From: Nocardiopsaceae bacterium
Lineage (GTDB): Bacteria; Actinomycetota; Actinomycetes; Streptosporangiales; Streptosporangiaceae
DNA: 36,122 nt
Assembly (NCBI GenBank): GCA_017354375.1
Contig: JAFMRC010000012.1
Span: forward strand, 1-36,122
Reading direction: 5' to 3'
The notes below the pieces were generated by a model. It was not told the origin of the DNA, did no database searches, and worked only from the letters and a program-made list of their open reading frames with translations. A program made the position numbers and the translations under genes. Of this stretch, positions 1-9,246 are shown piece after piece (position 1 is the stretch's first letter; the number at the start of each line of letters is the position of its first letter).

Positions 1-1
1 T

Positions 2-1150
2 CGGGCCGAGGTCGTCGGCAGCCTGCTGCGCGGCGAGGCGGTGCTGCGGGCCGTGCGCCGCGGCAGCCCCGCCGACCAGGCCGTGATCGACGACGCCGTC
101 CGGGACAACATCCGGCTGCAGGAGGAGGCCGGCCTCGACGTCATCACCGACGGCGAGGCTCGCCGCCTGGGCTGGGTGGACTCGCCGCGGCTGCTGGACT
201 GCTTCGCGATCTTCGAGGGGCGCGGGGCGCTCAACTGGCGCGGCGGCGTGCCGGCTCCGGAAGGAAACAACGACGACTCCCGCCCAGCCGGCACCCGGGG
301 GTCCGGGGGTGTCCCCCGGGAAATACTGCGCGGCCCCGGACGTAGTCCGGGCTACCCCGCGGTCGTGCGCCGCGTGGCGACCGCGCGCCGCACCGGGGAC
401 CTGATCGACGGGTATGAGTTCCTCGCGCGGCACGCCCGGACCCGCACCAAGTTCACCCTGCCCGCGCCGAGCTACCACCGCCGGTACTGGTCGGCCGGGC
501 ACTCGCTCGCCGCGTACGACTCGGCGGAGGAGTACCTGACCGAGGTCCGCGACTGGCTCAGGGAATCCGTGGACCAGCTGCTGGCCCTGGGCTGCGACTA
601 CATCCAGCTCGACGCGCCGAACTACGGCTCCCTCTGCGATCCGGACACCCGTGCCCAGATGGTCGCCGACGGCCGGGATCCGGATGCCGAGCTGGCGTTC
701 GACGCGGAGCTGGACAACTCGCTGTTCGACGGCGTCACCGGGATCACCACGGCACTGCACATCTGCCGCGGCAACGGGCCACGCGGCATGTGGCACTCCG
801 CCGGCGGGTACGCGGCGATCTCCGGCGCGCTGTTCCCGAGGCTGAACTTCGGCCGGCTGCTGCTGGAGTACGATTCCGACCGCGCCGGCGGCTTCGAGCC
901 CCTGGACGACGTCCGCGACGGGACGGTGGTGGTGCTCGGCCTGCTCACCACGAAGTCCGATGAGCTCGACGACGAGCCCGCCATCGAGGCGAGGATCGCC
1001 GAGGCCGCCCGGCTCAAGCCGCTGCCGGAACTGGCGCTGTCCACGCAGTGCGGCTTCGCCTCCGCCCCGCCCGCCAACCCGGTCACCCCGGCCGCCCAGC
1101 GCGCCAAGCTGCGGATGGTCGCCCGCATCGCCCGTCGCGTCTGGGATTAG
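2..1150 (+). CDS. Cobalamin-independent methionine synthase (MetE) C-terminal-domain-like protein, 5' end outside window
   Basis: Frame stays open to the window edge (RAEVVGSLLRGEAVLRAV...). MetE-C-like motifs: EEAGLDVITDGEARR, KFTLPAPSYHRRYW, LGCDYIQLDAPNYG, HICRGN. Confidence 0.85.
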   Translation, partial: RAEVVGSLLRGEAVLRAVRRGSPADQAVIDDAVRDNIRLQEEAGLDVITDGEARRLGWVDSPRLLDCFAIFEGRGALNWRGGVPAPEGNNDDSRPAGTRGSGGVPREILRGPGRSPGYPAVVRRVATARRTGDLIDGYEFLARHARTRTKFTLPAPSYHRRYWSAGHSLAAYDSAEEYLTEVRDWLRESVDQLLALGCDYIQLDAPNYGSLCDPDTRAQMVADGRDPDAELAFDAELDNSLFDGVTGITTALHICRGNGPRGMWHSAGGYAAISGALFPRLNFGRLLLEYDSDRAGGFEPLDDVRDGTVVVLGLLTTKSDELDDEPAIEARIAEAARLKPLPELALSTQCGFASAPPANPVTPAAQRAKLRMVARIARRVWD

Positions 1151-1157
1151 CGCGCGT

Positions 1158-2162
1158 CTACGATCCCGAGCCGAAGGCGGCGTCGAAGGACGACTCCGGC
1201 GGCGAGAAGTCGAACTGGCGCAGGTACGCCAGGGCCTGCGCCGCCCCGGTCAGGCGGTCCATGCCCGCGTCTTCCCACTCCACCGAGATCGGCCCGTCGT
1301 AGCCGATCGAGTTCAGCATCCGGAACACGTCCTCCCACGGCACGTTCCCGCGCCCGGCGGACACGAAGTCCCAGCCGCGCCGCGGGTCGCCCCACGGCAG
1401 GTGGGAGCCGAGCCGGCCGTTGCGCCCGTCGAGCCGCTTGCGCGCCTCCTTGCAGTCCACGTGGTAGATCCGGCCGGCGAACTCGCCGAGGAACGCGACC
1501 GGGTCCAGGTCCTGCCACACGAAGTGCGACGGGTCGAAGTTCAGCCCGAACGCCGGGCGGTTCCCCACCGCGTCCAGTGCCCGCTTCGCCGTCCAGAAGT
1601 CGTAGGCGATCTCGCTCGGGTGCACCTCGTGCGCGAACCGCACGCCCTCGGCGTCGAAGACGTCGAGGATGGGGTTCCACCGCTCCGCGAAATCGGAGAA
1701 CCCGCGGGAGATCATCGACTCGGGCACCGGCGGGAACATCGCGACCGTGTGCCAGATCGACGACCCGGTGAACCCGATCACCGTCCGCACGCCGAACGCC
1801 GCCGCCGCCCGGGCCGTGTCCCTGACCTCCGCCGCGGCCCGCTGCCGGACGCCCTCGGGCTCACCGTCACCCCAGATGCGGGCGGGCAGGATGCCCTGGT
1901 GCCGCTCGTCGATCGGGTGGTCGCACACCGCCTGCCCGACCAGGTGGCAGGAGATCGCCCAGCACTTCAGGCCGTACTTCTCCAGCAGCGCGTGCCGCCC
2001 GGCCAGGTACCCGTCCTCCGACAGCGCCCTGTCGACCTCGAAATGGTCGCCCCAGCACGCGATCTCCAGGCCGTCGTAGCCCCACGAGCTGGCCAGCCGG
2101 CAGACCTCCTCCAGCGGCAGGTCCGCCCATTGCCCGGTAAACAGAGTGAAGGGCCGTGCCAT
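1158..2162 (-). CDS. Sugar phosphate isomerase/epimerase (AP-endonuclease-2-type TIM barrel)
   Basis: [43 protein letters not shown]...[13 protein letters not shown]. Start set at the internal ATG (2162) rather than the longest ORF. Confidence 0.85.
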   Translation of the reverse strand: MARPFTLFTGQWADLPLEEVCRLASSWGYDGLEIACWGDHFEVDRALSEDGYLAGRHALLEKYGLKCWAISCHLVGQAVCDHPIDERHQGILPARIWGDGEPEGVRQRAAAEVRDTARAAAAFGVRTVIGFTGSSIWHTVAMFPPVPESMISRGFSDFAERWNPILDVFDAEGVRFAHEVHPSEIAYDFWTAKRALDAVGNRPAFGLNFDPSHFVWQDLDPVAFLGEFAGRIYHVDCKEARKRLDGRNGRLGSHLPWGDPRRGWDFVSAGRGNVPWEDVFRMLNSIGYDGPISVEWEDAGMDRLTGAAQALAYLRQFDFSPPESSFDAAFGSGS

Positions 2163-2181
2163 CGAAAACCTCCAAAACCTT

Positions 2182-3360
2182 TTATGCCGAACGGATAGTG
2201 GCGCCTGTCCCGGCCCCATGCTCCTGCACCGCGGCCAGGACACGCTGCGCCTCTAGGCCGTCGGAGAACGAAGGTTCCGGCTGCGTTCCGTCCGCGATGG
2301 CGGTCAGCAGGTCCCTCGCCTGATGGATGAACGTGTGCTCCCAGCCAAGGACGTGGCCCGGCGGCCACCAGGCGGAAATATAGGGGTGCTCGGGCTCGGT
2401 GACCAGAACGCGGCGAAAACCACAGGCGCCACCATCCGTTAGGTCAAGCAATGCGAGCTCGTTGAGGCGTTCCAGGTTGAAGACCAGGGAGCCGGCCGAC
2501 CCGTTGATCTCGATTGTGAGGTCGTTCTTGTGCCCGGTGGCGCACCGGGTGGCCTCGAAGGACGCCAGGGCGCCGGACTCGCTGAGCCGGCCCGCGAACA
2601 GCGCCGAGTCATCGACGGTGACCGTGCCGGTCCCGGATCCGCCGGGATAGGGCCGCTCGCGGGTGAAGGTCTCCAGGGCCGCCGACGTCACGACGATCTC
2701 CTCGCCGGTCAGGTAGCGGGCCAGGTCCACGATGTGCGAGCCCAGGTCGCCGAGGGCCCCGGACCCCGCGCGCTCGGCCGACATCCGCCAGGTCATCGGG
2801 GCCTTGGGGTCGGCCAGCCAGTCCTGTAGGTATACCGCGCGCAGGTGGCGCAACGTGCCGATGCGGCCCTCGGCTACGTACTTCCTGGCCAGGGCGACGG
2901 CCGGGACGCGGCGGTAGTTGAAGCCCACCATGGCGCGGGCGCCGGTTCTCGCGTAGGCATCACTGGCGGCCTTCGCCATCGCCTCGGCCTCGTCGAGGGT
3001 GTTGGCGAGGGGCTTCTCGCACAGCACGTGCTTGCCCGCGCCCAGCGCGGCGATCGCGATCGGGGCGTGCAGGTCGCCCGGCGCCGAGATATCGACCAGT
3101 TGCACGTCGTCGCGCTCGATCAGGGCGCGCCAGTCGGTCTCGACGGCGGCCCAGCCGAGGCGGCCGGCGGCTTCGGCCGTGGCGGCGGGGTCGCGACCGC
3201 AGATCGCGGCGAGCCTCGGCTTCAGTGGAACGTCACCGAATGCCCGGGAAACGGTGTGCCAGGCGTGGGAGTGGGCACGCCCCATGAAGGCGTAGCCCAC
3301 CATCCCGATTCCGATGGGGCGCTGCGCCCTTTCGGGGAGCGCGTCATTCCGCGGGGACAT
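2182..3360 (-). CDS. Gfo/Idh/MocA family oxidoreductase
   Basis: N-terminal Rossmann [19 protein letters not shown], then [18 protein letters not shown]; typical EKP motif. Confidence 0.9.
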   Translation of the reverse strand: MSPRNDALPERAQRPIGIGMVGYAFMGRAHSHAWHTVSRAFGDVPLKPRLAAICGRDPAATAEAAGRLGWAAVETDWRALIERDDVQLVDISAPGDLHAPIAIAALGAGKHVLCEKPLANTLDEAEAMAKAASDAYARTGARAMVGFNYRRVPAVALARKYVAEGRIGTLRHLRAVYLQDWLADPKAPMTWRMSAERAGSGALGDLGSHIVDLARYLTGEEIVVTSAALETFTRERPYPGGSGTGTVTVDDSALFAGRLSESGALASFEATRCATGHKNDLTIEINGSAGSLVFNLERLNELALLDLTDGGACGFRRVLVTEPEHPYISAWWPPGHVLGWEHTFIHQARDLLTAIADGTQPEPSFSDGLEAQRVLAAVQEHGAGTGATIRSA

Positions 3361-4450
3361 AGGGATCCCATTGTGACGGCAGCGGTGCGGGGGTGTCGAA
3401 GCGCGTGGTCACGGGCTCGAAGCGCGCGGTCGTCGCGGAACGCTCGATGCTCGCCATCATCTCCAGGACGTGCAGCGCGAGCTCGGCCGACGCCCGGTGC
3501 GGCTCGCCCCGCCTGATGGCGCGGACCATGTCGACCACGCCCGTGCCCCGGCCCGCCGCGGCGCCGTCGGAACCGATGACCGACCAGTCGTCGTCTCCGA
3601 GCTTGCGGATCCTGAGGTCACCGCCGAAGAAGTTCGGATCGGGCAGGGCGAGGGTGGCCTCGGTCCCGGTGACCTCGATGAAGCCCTGCCTGGACAGCGG
3701 CGAGTCCCAGCTGAACAGCAGCGTCGCGGCCTGCCCGCCCTCGTACTCCGCCAGCGCGGAGACGTAGGTAGGTACCCCGACGGAGAACCGCGTGCCCTTG
3801 CGCGGGCCGGAGCCGATCACGCGGGTGTCGCGGGCGCGGCGGGCCGTCGCGGCCACGCTCCTCGCCGGGCCGAAGATGCCCGCCAGCGTGGAGAGGTAAT
3901 AGGGACCGAGGTCGAACAGCGGCCCGGCGCCGGTCGCGAACAGGAACTCCGGGTCCGGATGCCACGACTCCGGGCCCGGGCCCTGCAGCAGGGTGAGCGC
4001 GGAAACCGGGGTGCCGATGGCGCCGCTGTCGATGAGGCGGCGCGCGGACTGGATGCCCGCGCCAAGAACGGTGTCGGGTGCGCAGCCGACTCGCACGTTC
4101 TTCTCTCTTGCTGTTATCAGAAGGTTCCGCCCGGCCTCGACGTCCAGCGCGAGGGGCTTCTCGTTCCACACGTGCTTGCCGGCGTCGATCGCCTGGGCGG
4201 CGACCTCCACGTGGGCACTCGGGATCGTCAGGTTGACGACAAGCCCGACCCCTTCGTGCCGGAGCGCGTCGGCCACGGAGCCGAAGGCGGGCACGTCGTA
4301 GGCCCGCGCCTGCTTCTCCGCGCGGGAGGAGTCGATGTCGGCGCAGAACAGGACGCGGACGTCGGGGAACTTCCCGAGGTTGGCCAGGTACTGGTTGCTG
4401 ATGGTGCCGCAACCGGCAATCGCGATGCCGAACGGATGGTCGCCGCTCAC
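3344..4450 (-). CDS. Gfo/Idh/MocA family oxidoreductase
   Basis: VSGDHPFGIAIAGCGTISNQYLANL...HVWNEKPLALDVEAG...VGCAPDTVLGAGIQ. GTG start at 4450 overlaps the stop of the upstream minus-strand gene. Confidence 0.88.
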   Translation of the reverse strand: MSGDHPFGIAIAGCGTISNQYLANLGKFPDVRVLFCADIDSSRAEKQARAYDVPAFGSVADALRHEGVGLVVNLTIPSAHVEVAAQAIDAGKHVWNEKPLALDVEAGRNLLITAREKNVRVGCAPDTVLGAGIQSARRLIDSGAIGTPVSALTLLQGPGPESWHPDPEFLFATGAGPLFDLGPYYLSTLAGIFGPARSVAATARRARDTRVIGSGPRKGTRFSVGVPTYVSALAEYEGGQAATLLFSWDSPLSRQGFIEVTGTEATLALPDPNFFGGDLRIRKLGDDDWSVIGSDGAAAGRGTGVVDMVRAIRRGEPHRASAELALHVLEMMASIERSATTARFEPVTTRFDTPAPLPSQWDPYVPAE

Positions 4451-5244
4451 GCCGCCCCCCGGGGGGACTGAGCCGTCGCGCTTCCACCTGGCCTCGCCGG
4501 TTTCGCGAGGCCGTTGGCCGCGAGCCATTCGAGGCTCTCCCGGACGGCGGTGAGCATGTCGGTGGCGCACTCGTCGAGCTCGACCACGTGCCACTCGGCG
4601 GACTTCGCGGCGGCGAGGATCTCCGCGACCGGCATCCGGCCGGCGCCGACCGCGGTCATCGGGTCATCCCTCGTGACCGGCCCGTCCTTCACGTGCAGGT
4701 AACGCACCCGGTCGCCCAGCCTTTCCAGGAGCCTCGGGACGTCCTGTCCGCCGACCGCGGCCCAGTAGGTATCGACCTCCAGGACGACGTCCGGATCTAG
4801 GGCGTCGGCCAGGACTTCGAGGCCGGTCTTCCCGGCGACGCTCGATCCCGGCTCGAACCAGTGGTTGTGGTAGCCAAACCGCAGCCCCCGGTCCCTGGCC
4901 TTCGCCGCACCCTCGTTGAGCTCGCGGGCGAGGGCGGTTATCGCCTCTTCGGAGCCAAACCGCTCCGGGTCCGCCCATGGCACGATGACCGTGCCGGCGC
5001 CGACGGTCGCGGCGCCGTCGAGGAAAGCCTCCGCCTCATCGCCGGTCGCCTTCGCGTGCACCGCGCATACCGTGAGCCCGGCCTCGCGGAGGTCGTCCCG
5101 GAGCCGCTCCGGATCGGTGCGCACGTCGTACGGCTCGACCGCGCCGTAGCCGAAGCCAGCGACGGAGCGGAGCACGCCCTTCCGGTCGCCGGCGAGCTCC
5201 TCGCGGAGCGTGTACAGCTGCAGGGCAGGTGGGGTGGTCACCAT
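4447..5244 (-). CDS. Sugar phosphate isomerase/epimerase (TIM barrel)
   Basis: ALQLYTLREELAGDRKGVLRSVAGFGYGAVEPYD...GYHNHWFEP...VLEVDTYWAAVGG...YLHVKDG. Confidence 0.88.
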   Translation of the reverse strand: MVTTPPALQLYTLREELAGDRKGVLRSVAGFGYGAVEPYDVRTDPERLRDDLREAGLTVCAVHAKATGDEAEAFLDGAATVGAGTVIVPWADPERFGSEEAITALARELNEGAAKARDRGLRFGYHNHWFEPGSSVAGKTGLEVLADALDPDVVLEVDTYWAAVGGQDVPRLLERLGDRVRYLHVKDGPVTRDDPMTAVGAGRMPVAEILAAAKSAEWHVVELDECATDMLTAVRESLEWLAANGLAKPARPGGSATAQSPRGAA

Positions 5245-5256
5245 TTTTCGAAACCT

Positions 5257-5267
5257 ATCGTTACGAT
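5257..5267. promoter_or_regulatory. Candidate operator, perfect dyad ATCGTTACGAT
   Basis: 5-1-5 dyad, 13 bp upstream of the first gene of the minus-strand sugar cluster, in a locally AT-richer stretch. Confidence 0.35.
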
Positions 5268-5400
5268 TGAACCGTTAAACGCACGCTAAATTGGTGTTTT
5301 ATGAATGTCAATGGATGTTCAATGGGGCTCATGATGCCAGAGTGACTGGTGGTACTAGCGGGCATCGCGTACACGATCCCGCGGCGGCCAGGGACCCGCC

Positions 5401-5406
5401 GATAAT
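5401..5406 (+). promoter_or_regulatory. Candidate -10 element (GATAAT) for a leaderless transcript
   Basis: GATAAT followed by 6 nt and then the ATG at 5413, the spacing expected for leaderless mRNAs. Confidence 0.35.
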
Positions 5407-5412
5407 GGGCTC

Positions 5413-7761
5413 ATGGCAGTCGTGACGCGTGATGAGTACGGGGTTCCGCACGTGCGGGGGGATTCGGCGCGTGACGCGTGGACCGGGATGGGGTACGCGT
5501 GCGCGCAGGACCGGCTGTTCCAGCTGGACTACGACCGGAGGCGGGCATGCGGGCGGTGGGCCGAGATCGCCGGCCCCGCCGCGGTCGGCGATGACGCGCT
5601 GGCGCGCCGCCTACGGCTTGCCGGCGCGGCAAAGCGCGATATTTCCGAAATGTCGCCCGAGACGCTCGCCATGTTCGAGGCCTACGCAAACGGTGTGAAT
5701 GCCGCCATCGCCGACGGGGCAGCGCCGTTGCCCGGAACGTACGCGGTGGAACCGTGGGAAGCCTGGCATTCCGTCGCGATGTTCAAGGTGCGGCACGTGC
5801 TCATGGGCCCGTGGCAGCGCAAGCTCGCCCAGGCGGTGCTGCTCGCGCGGATCGGGCCGGACGCGTTCGCGAAGCTGGAAACGCGCCCCCCGCTCGGGTC
5901 GCCGCTGGCGGTGCCGCCCGGCGGGAGGTTGTCGCGCCTGGTCGACCAGGCCCTGCTGGATGTGACCGGGCATCTGGGATTCCTCGCGGAGGCCGAGCCC
6001 GGCTCCAACGCGTGGGCGGTCAGCGGCGCACGGACCGCGCACGGTGGCGCCGTGATCTGCAACGACTCCCACCGCGCGCTCGACACCCCCAACGTCTACT
6101 GGCAGTGCCACCTGTCGTGCCCGGAGTTCGACGTGACGGGCGCGACCTTCCCCGGGCTGCCGGGATTCCCGCATTTCGGGTTCAACGGGTCAGTCGCCTG
6201 GGCGATCACCCACGCCGACACCGACAACCAGGATCTCTACATCGAGCGATTCGACGGCTCGCGCTACCTCACCCCCGACGGCTGGGCCGAGGCAACCCAT
6301 TATTCCGAACGGATCGAGGTGCTTGGCTCGGATCCCGTTTCCGTGGACGTGTGGGAGACGGTGCACGGGCCGGTCGTCCACGGCGAGCCGACCGACGGGT
6401 ACGCGCTGGCGCTCAAGTACACCGCTACCTACCGGCCCGACCGCGGGTTCGAGTGCCTGCGGCCAATGCTGACGGCGTCGTCCGTGCGCCAGATGGCGGA
6501 TGCGCAGGAGGGGTGGACGGATCCGGTCAACAACCTGGTCTGCGCCGACACCAGCGGAGACATCGCCTACCAGTGCCGCGGCCTGCTGCCGGTGCGGTCC
6601 AGCCCGGCGCACCGGGGGCTGCCCGCACCGGGATGGGACGGATCGGCCGAGTGGACGTCGACGGTGCCGTTCGGCTCGCTACCGAGGACGATCTCGCCGG
6701 ACGCGGGGTTCGTGATGACCGCGAACAACGCGATCACGGACGGGGACGAGCCGTACATCTCCTACACGTTCGCGCAGCCGTTCCGCGCCGAGCGACTGCG
6801 GTCGCACCTCGCCTCCAGCGGTTCGCTGACGGTCGCCTCGCTGGCGGAGATGCAGGCGGACACGGTGTCGCTCGCGGCGTCCGGATGGGCGCGGGTACTG
6901 CGCGAGATGGCGGTCCCCGTCGGCTCGGACGGCCCGGATAACCCCGGCGGCTCGGGCGGCCTCTCCGGCGACGCGGAGCGGGCGCGGGCGATGCTCGCGG
7001 GATGGGACGGGAACCTGCGGGCCGACTCGGGGCCGGCGCTGCTGTACGGGTGCTTCGTCCGGTCGCTCGCCGAGGCGCTGTACCGGCCGGTGCTCGGCGA
7101 CGAGGCGTGGGCATGGGTCGCGTCCGGAACCCTGGCCCCCAGTATCAACCTGGTTCGCCGGTGGCTCGCCAACGACACCTGGGAACTGCTCGGCTGCCCA
7201 GTGCCCGGAAGCGACCCAGTTTCCGGAACGGCGGGCGCACAACCCGCGCCCCCCGTTCCGGAAATATCGGGTATGCGCAGGTCCGCGTCCGCGTCCGCGT
7301 CACGGGTACTGGCAGTGGTACCGGACGCGCTGGCCGCCGCGTGGGAGGCGGCGGTGCGCCAGGGCGGCCCGGATCCAGCGTCATGGCGATGGGGCGACGT
7401 CCACCAGGCGGTGCGCTCGCACCCGCTCTCCTCCGCGCGGCCTCTCTCGACGACCGGGGAGGCCCCTGCGGGGCATCCCTCGCCGGACGGGAGATTCCCG
7501 GCGATACCGCCGGACGGGGAGTTCCCGGCGACCCCCATGGGGGGCGACTCCGACACGATCCAGGCCGCCGGGTTCGGCTGGGTACCCGGAACCCCGTTCA
7601 CCGTCACCTCGCTGTCGGTGTACCGCCAGGTGATCGATCTCGCTGATCCCGCGTCGGCCTCGTACGTGATCCCGGGCGGCGCCTCCGGCGACCCGGCCAG
7701 CCCGCACTTCGCCGACCAGCTCGCCCAGTGGGCGAAACACCAGCGCATCCCCATGCGATAG
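5413..7761 (+). CDS. Penicillin acylase family protein (peptidase S45, Ntn hydrolase)
   Basis: VTRDEYGVPHVRGDSARDAWTGMGYACAQDRLFQLD; autoprocessing site context EPGSNAWAVSGARTAHGGAVICNDSH; GLPGFPHFGFNGSVAWAITHADTDNQDLY. Confidence 0.95.
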   Translation: MAVVTRDEYGVPHVRGDSARDAWTGMGYACAQDRLFQLDYDRRRACGRWAEIAGPAAVGDDALARRLRLAGAAKRDISEMSPETLAMFEAYANGVNAAIADGAAPLPGTYAVEPWEAWHSVAMFKVRHVLMGPWQRKLAQAVLLARIGPDAFAKLETRPPLGSPLAVPPGGRLSRLVDQALLDVTGHLGFLAEAEPGSNAWAVSGARTAHGGAVICNDSHRALDTPNVYWQCHLSCPEFDVTGATFPGLPGFPHFGFNGSVAWAITHADTDNQDLYIERFDGSRYLTPDGWAEATHYSERIEVLGSDPVSVDVWETVHGPVVHGEPTDGYALALKYTATYRPDRGFECLRPMLTASSVRQMADAQEGWTDPVNNLVCADTSGDIAYQCRGLLPVRSSPAHRGLPAPGWDGSAEWTSTVPFGSLPRTISPDAGFVMTANNAITDGDEPYISYTFAQPFRAERLRSHLASSGSLTVASLAEMQADTVSLAASGWARVLREMAVPVGSDGPDNPGGSGGLSGDAERARAMLAGWDGNLRADSGPALLYGCFVRSLAEALYRPVLGDEAWAWVASGTLAPSINLVRRWLANDTWELLGCPVPGSDPVSGTAGAQPAPPVPEISGMRRSASASASRVLAVVPDALAAAWEAAVRQGGPDPASWRWGDVHQAVRSHPLSSARPLSTTGEAPAGHPSPDGRFPAIPPDGEFPATPMGGDSDTIQAAGFGWVPGTPFTVTSLSVYRQVIDLADPASASYVIPGGASGDPASPHFADQLAQWAKHQRIPMR

Positions 7762-7778
7762 CGCCTACCCTTTCCGAC

Positions 7779-8540
7779 ATGTCGGTGCTCGGCGAACTGT
7801 GGGACAGGGTGACCGGGACGCAACCGGTGCCGTCGGTGTGGATCATCGCGATCACCGGAGTCGTCGCGCTCGCCGTCGTGGTGAACAGCTCGACCTGGCA
7901 CGTCGCCCGCAACGCGATCACGATCGCGCACGAGGGCGGGCACGCGCTGGTGTCGCTGCTGACCGGGCGGAAGCTGGACGGCATCCGGCTGCACTCAGAC
8001 ACGTCGGGCGTTACCTACTCCAGCGGAAGGCGGAACGGCCCCGGCATCGTGCTCACGACCCTGGCCGGCTACGTGTCGCCCCCGCTGCTGGGGGCGCTGG
8101 CCGCCTGGCTGCTCGCCGCGCACCACGTCACCGCGGAGCTGTGGCTGCTGCTCGCGTTGCTGGCCGCCACGTTCCTGGCCATCAGGAACGCCTACGGGGC
8201 CCTGGCCGTGCTGGCCACCGCGGCCGCCGTGTGCGCGGTGAGCCTGCTCACGTCGGCCGTGGTGCAGGCGGTCTTCAGCTACGGGACGGCCTGGTTCCTG
8301 CTGCTCGGCGGGGTCCGGCCGGTCGCCGAACTGCACCGGGAGCGGTCCCGCCCGGTCCGCCGGGGACGGCCCGGCCGGACCGATGCCGACCAGCTCGCCA
8401 GGCTGACCGGGATGCCGGGCGGGATATGGGTCCTCGTATTCGGAATCCTCGCGGTAGCCGCGCTCGCGCTGGGCGTGAAGTTGCTCATCCCGACGGCACT
8501 GCACATCCCGCACCCGCACCTGCCCAACGCGGGCTCGTAG
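7779..8540 (+). CDS. M50 peptidase-like integral membrane protein (M50B type)
   Basis: ITIAHEGGHALVSLLTGRKLDGIRLHSDTSGVTYSSG with several hydrophobic segments; HEGGH zinc motif. Confidence 0.8.
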   Translation: MSVLGELWDRVTGTQPVPSVWIIAITGVVALAVVVNSSTWHVARNAITIAHEGGHALVSLLTGRKLDGIRLHSDTSGVTYSSGRRNGPGIVLTTLAGYVSPPLLGALAAWLLAAHHVTAELWLLLALLAATFLAIRNAYGALAVLATAAAVCAVSLLTSAVVQAVFSYGTAWFLLLGGVRPVAELHRERSRPVRRGRPGRTDADQLARLTGMPGGIWVLVFGILAVAALALGVKLLIPTALHIPHPHLPNAGS

Positions 8541-8554
8541 CGACCGGGAACGGG

Positions 8555-8715
8555 GCTGTACGGCACGCCCGGCTCTCCGAACTCCTCGCCACCGGTCGTT
8601 ACCCCGGTTCGCCTCCGCCATCGCGGCCAACGGACCGCCGGAGCCCTTCGACCCGGAGGCTAACTTCGACCACGTCCTCGACCGGATCCTGGACGGACTG
8701 GTCGCCGAAAGATGA
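8555..8715 (+). pseudogene. Remnant of a TetR-family regulator (C-terminal end only, frameshifted)
   Basis: Two-frame reading: RHARLSELLATGRYP then FASAIAANGPPEPFDPEANFDHVLDRILDGLVAER*. This resembles the C-terminal end of TetR-type repressors; there is no N-terminal HTH upstream. Confidence 0.6.
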
Positions 8716-8728
8716 GGGTCAGGCCTTA

Positions 8729-9226
8729 TCAGGCTTTGTCGAGGGCGCTTTGGAGGGACTTCTTGTAGCCCTCGCTGGTGTAGGTGGCACCGCTGACCGC
8801 GTCGATGCGGGCGCTCTGGGCGGCGAGGGTCTCGCTGTTGAGCTTGGGGATCGACCTGGAGTCGATCTGCTGGCTATAGGAGCCGTCGTTGGTCTCCTGC
8901 AGCACCTTGACGCCGGTGATCTTCTTGCCAGCGAGCGTGACCTCGACTTGCATCGGGCCGTACTGGGTGCTGGCTACGCTGCCGGTGATCGTACGGGTCG
9001 ACTGCCCGGCGCCGCCTCCCGCCGAGCCCTTCGAGCCCGCCGATCCCTTCGAGGCCGAGCCCTTTCCGGAAGCCGACCCGGAGCCGGCGGATCCCCCGGC
9101 GGTGGCGACTCCCCCGGGGGCAGGCGCGGGCGGGGTGGCGGACACGGCGGCCGTATGGGTCTTGAACGACAGCAGCGCGGCAAGCCCGGCGGCGGTCCCG
9201 CCGAGGGTCACGAGGGCGCGGAGCAT
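8729..9226 (-). CDS. FMN-binding domain protein (NqrC/RnfG-type), exported or membrane-anchored
   Basis: N-terminal hydrophobic segment; ...YGPMQVEVTLAGKKITGVKVLQETNDGSYSQQIDSRSIPKLNSETLAAQSARIDAVSGATYTSEGYKKSL with the SGATYTS flavinylation-type motif. Confidence 0.88.
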   Translation of the reverse strand: MLRALVTLGGTAAGLAALLSFKTHTAAVSATPPAPAPGGVATAGGSAGSGSASGKGSASKGSAGSKGSAGGGAGQSTRTITGSVASTQYGPMQVEVTLAGKKITGVKVLQETNDGSYSQQIDSRSIPKLNSETLAAQSARIDAVSGATYTSEGYKKSLQSALDKA

Positions 9227-9246
9227 GCGGACTCCTCCGGTGGATC

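Noticed and set aside
3470-4471. Long plus-strand ORF (333 aa) opposite the Gfo/Idh gene
   Set aside because: Arg/Gly/Pro/Ala-rich shadow frame of a clear minus-strand gene; typical artefact in GC-rich DNA.
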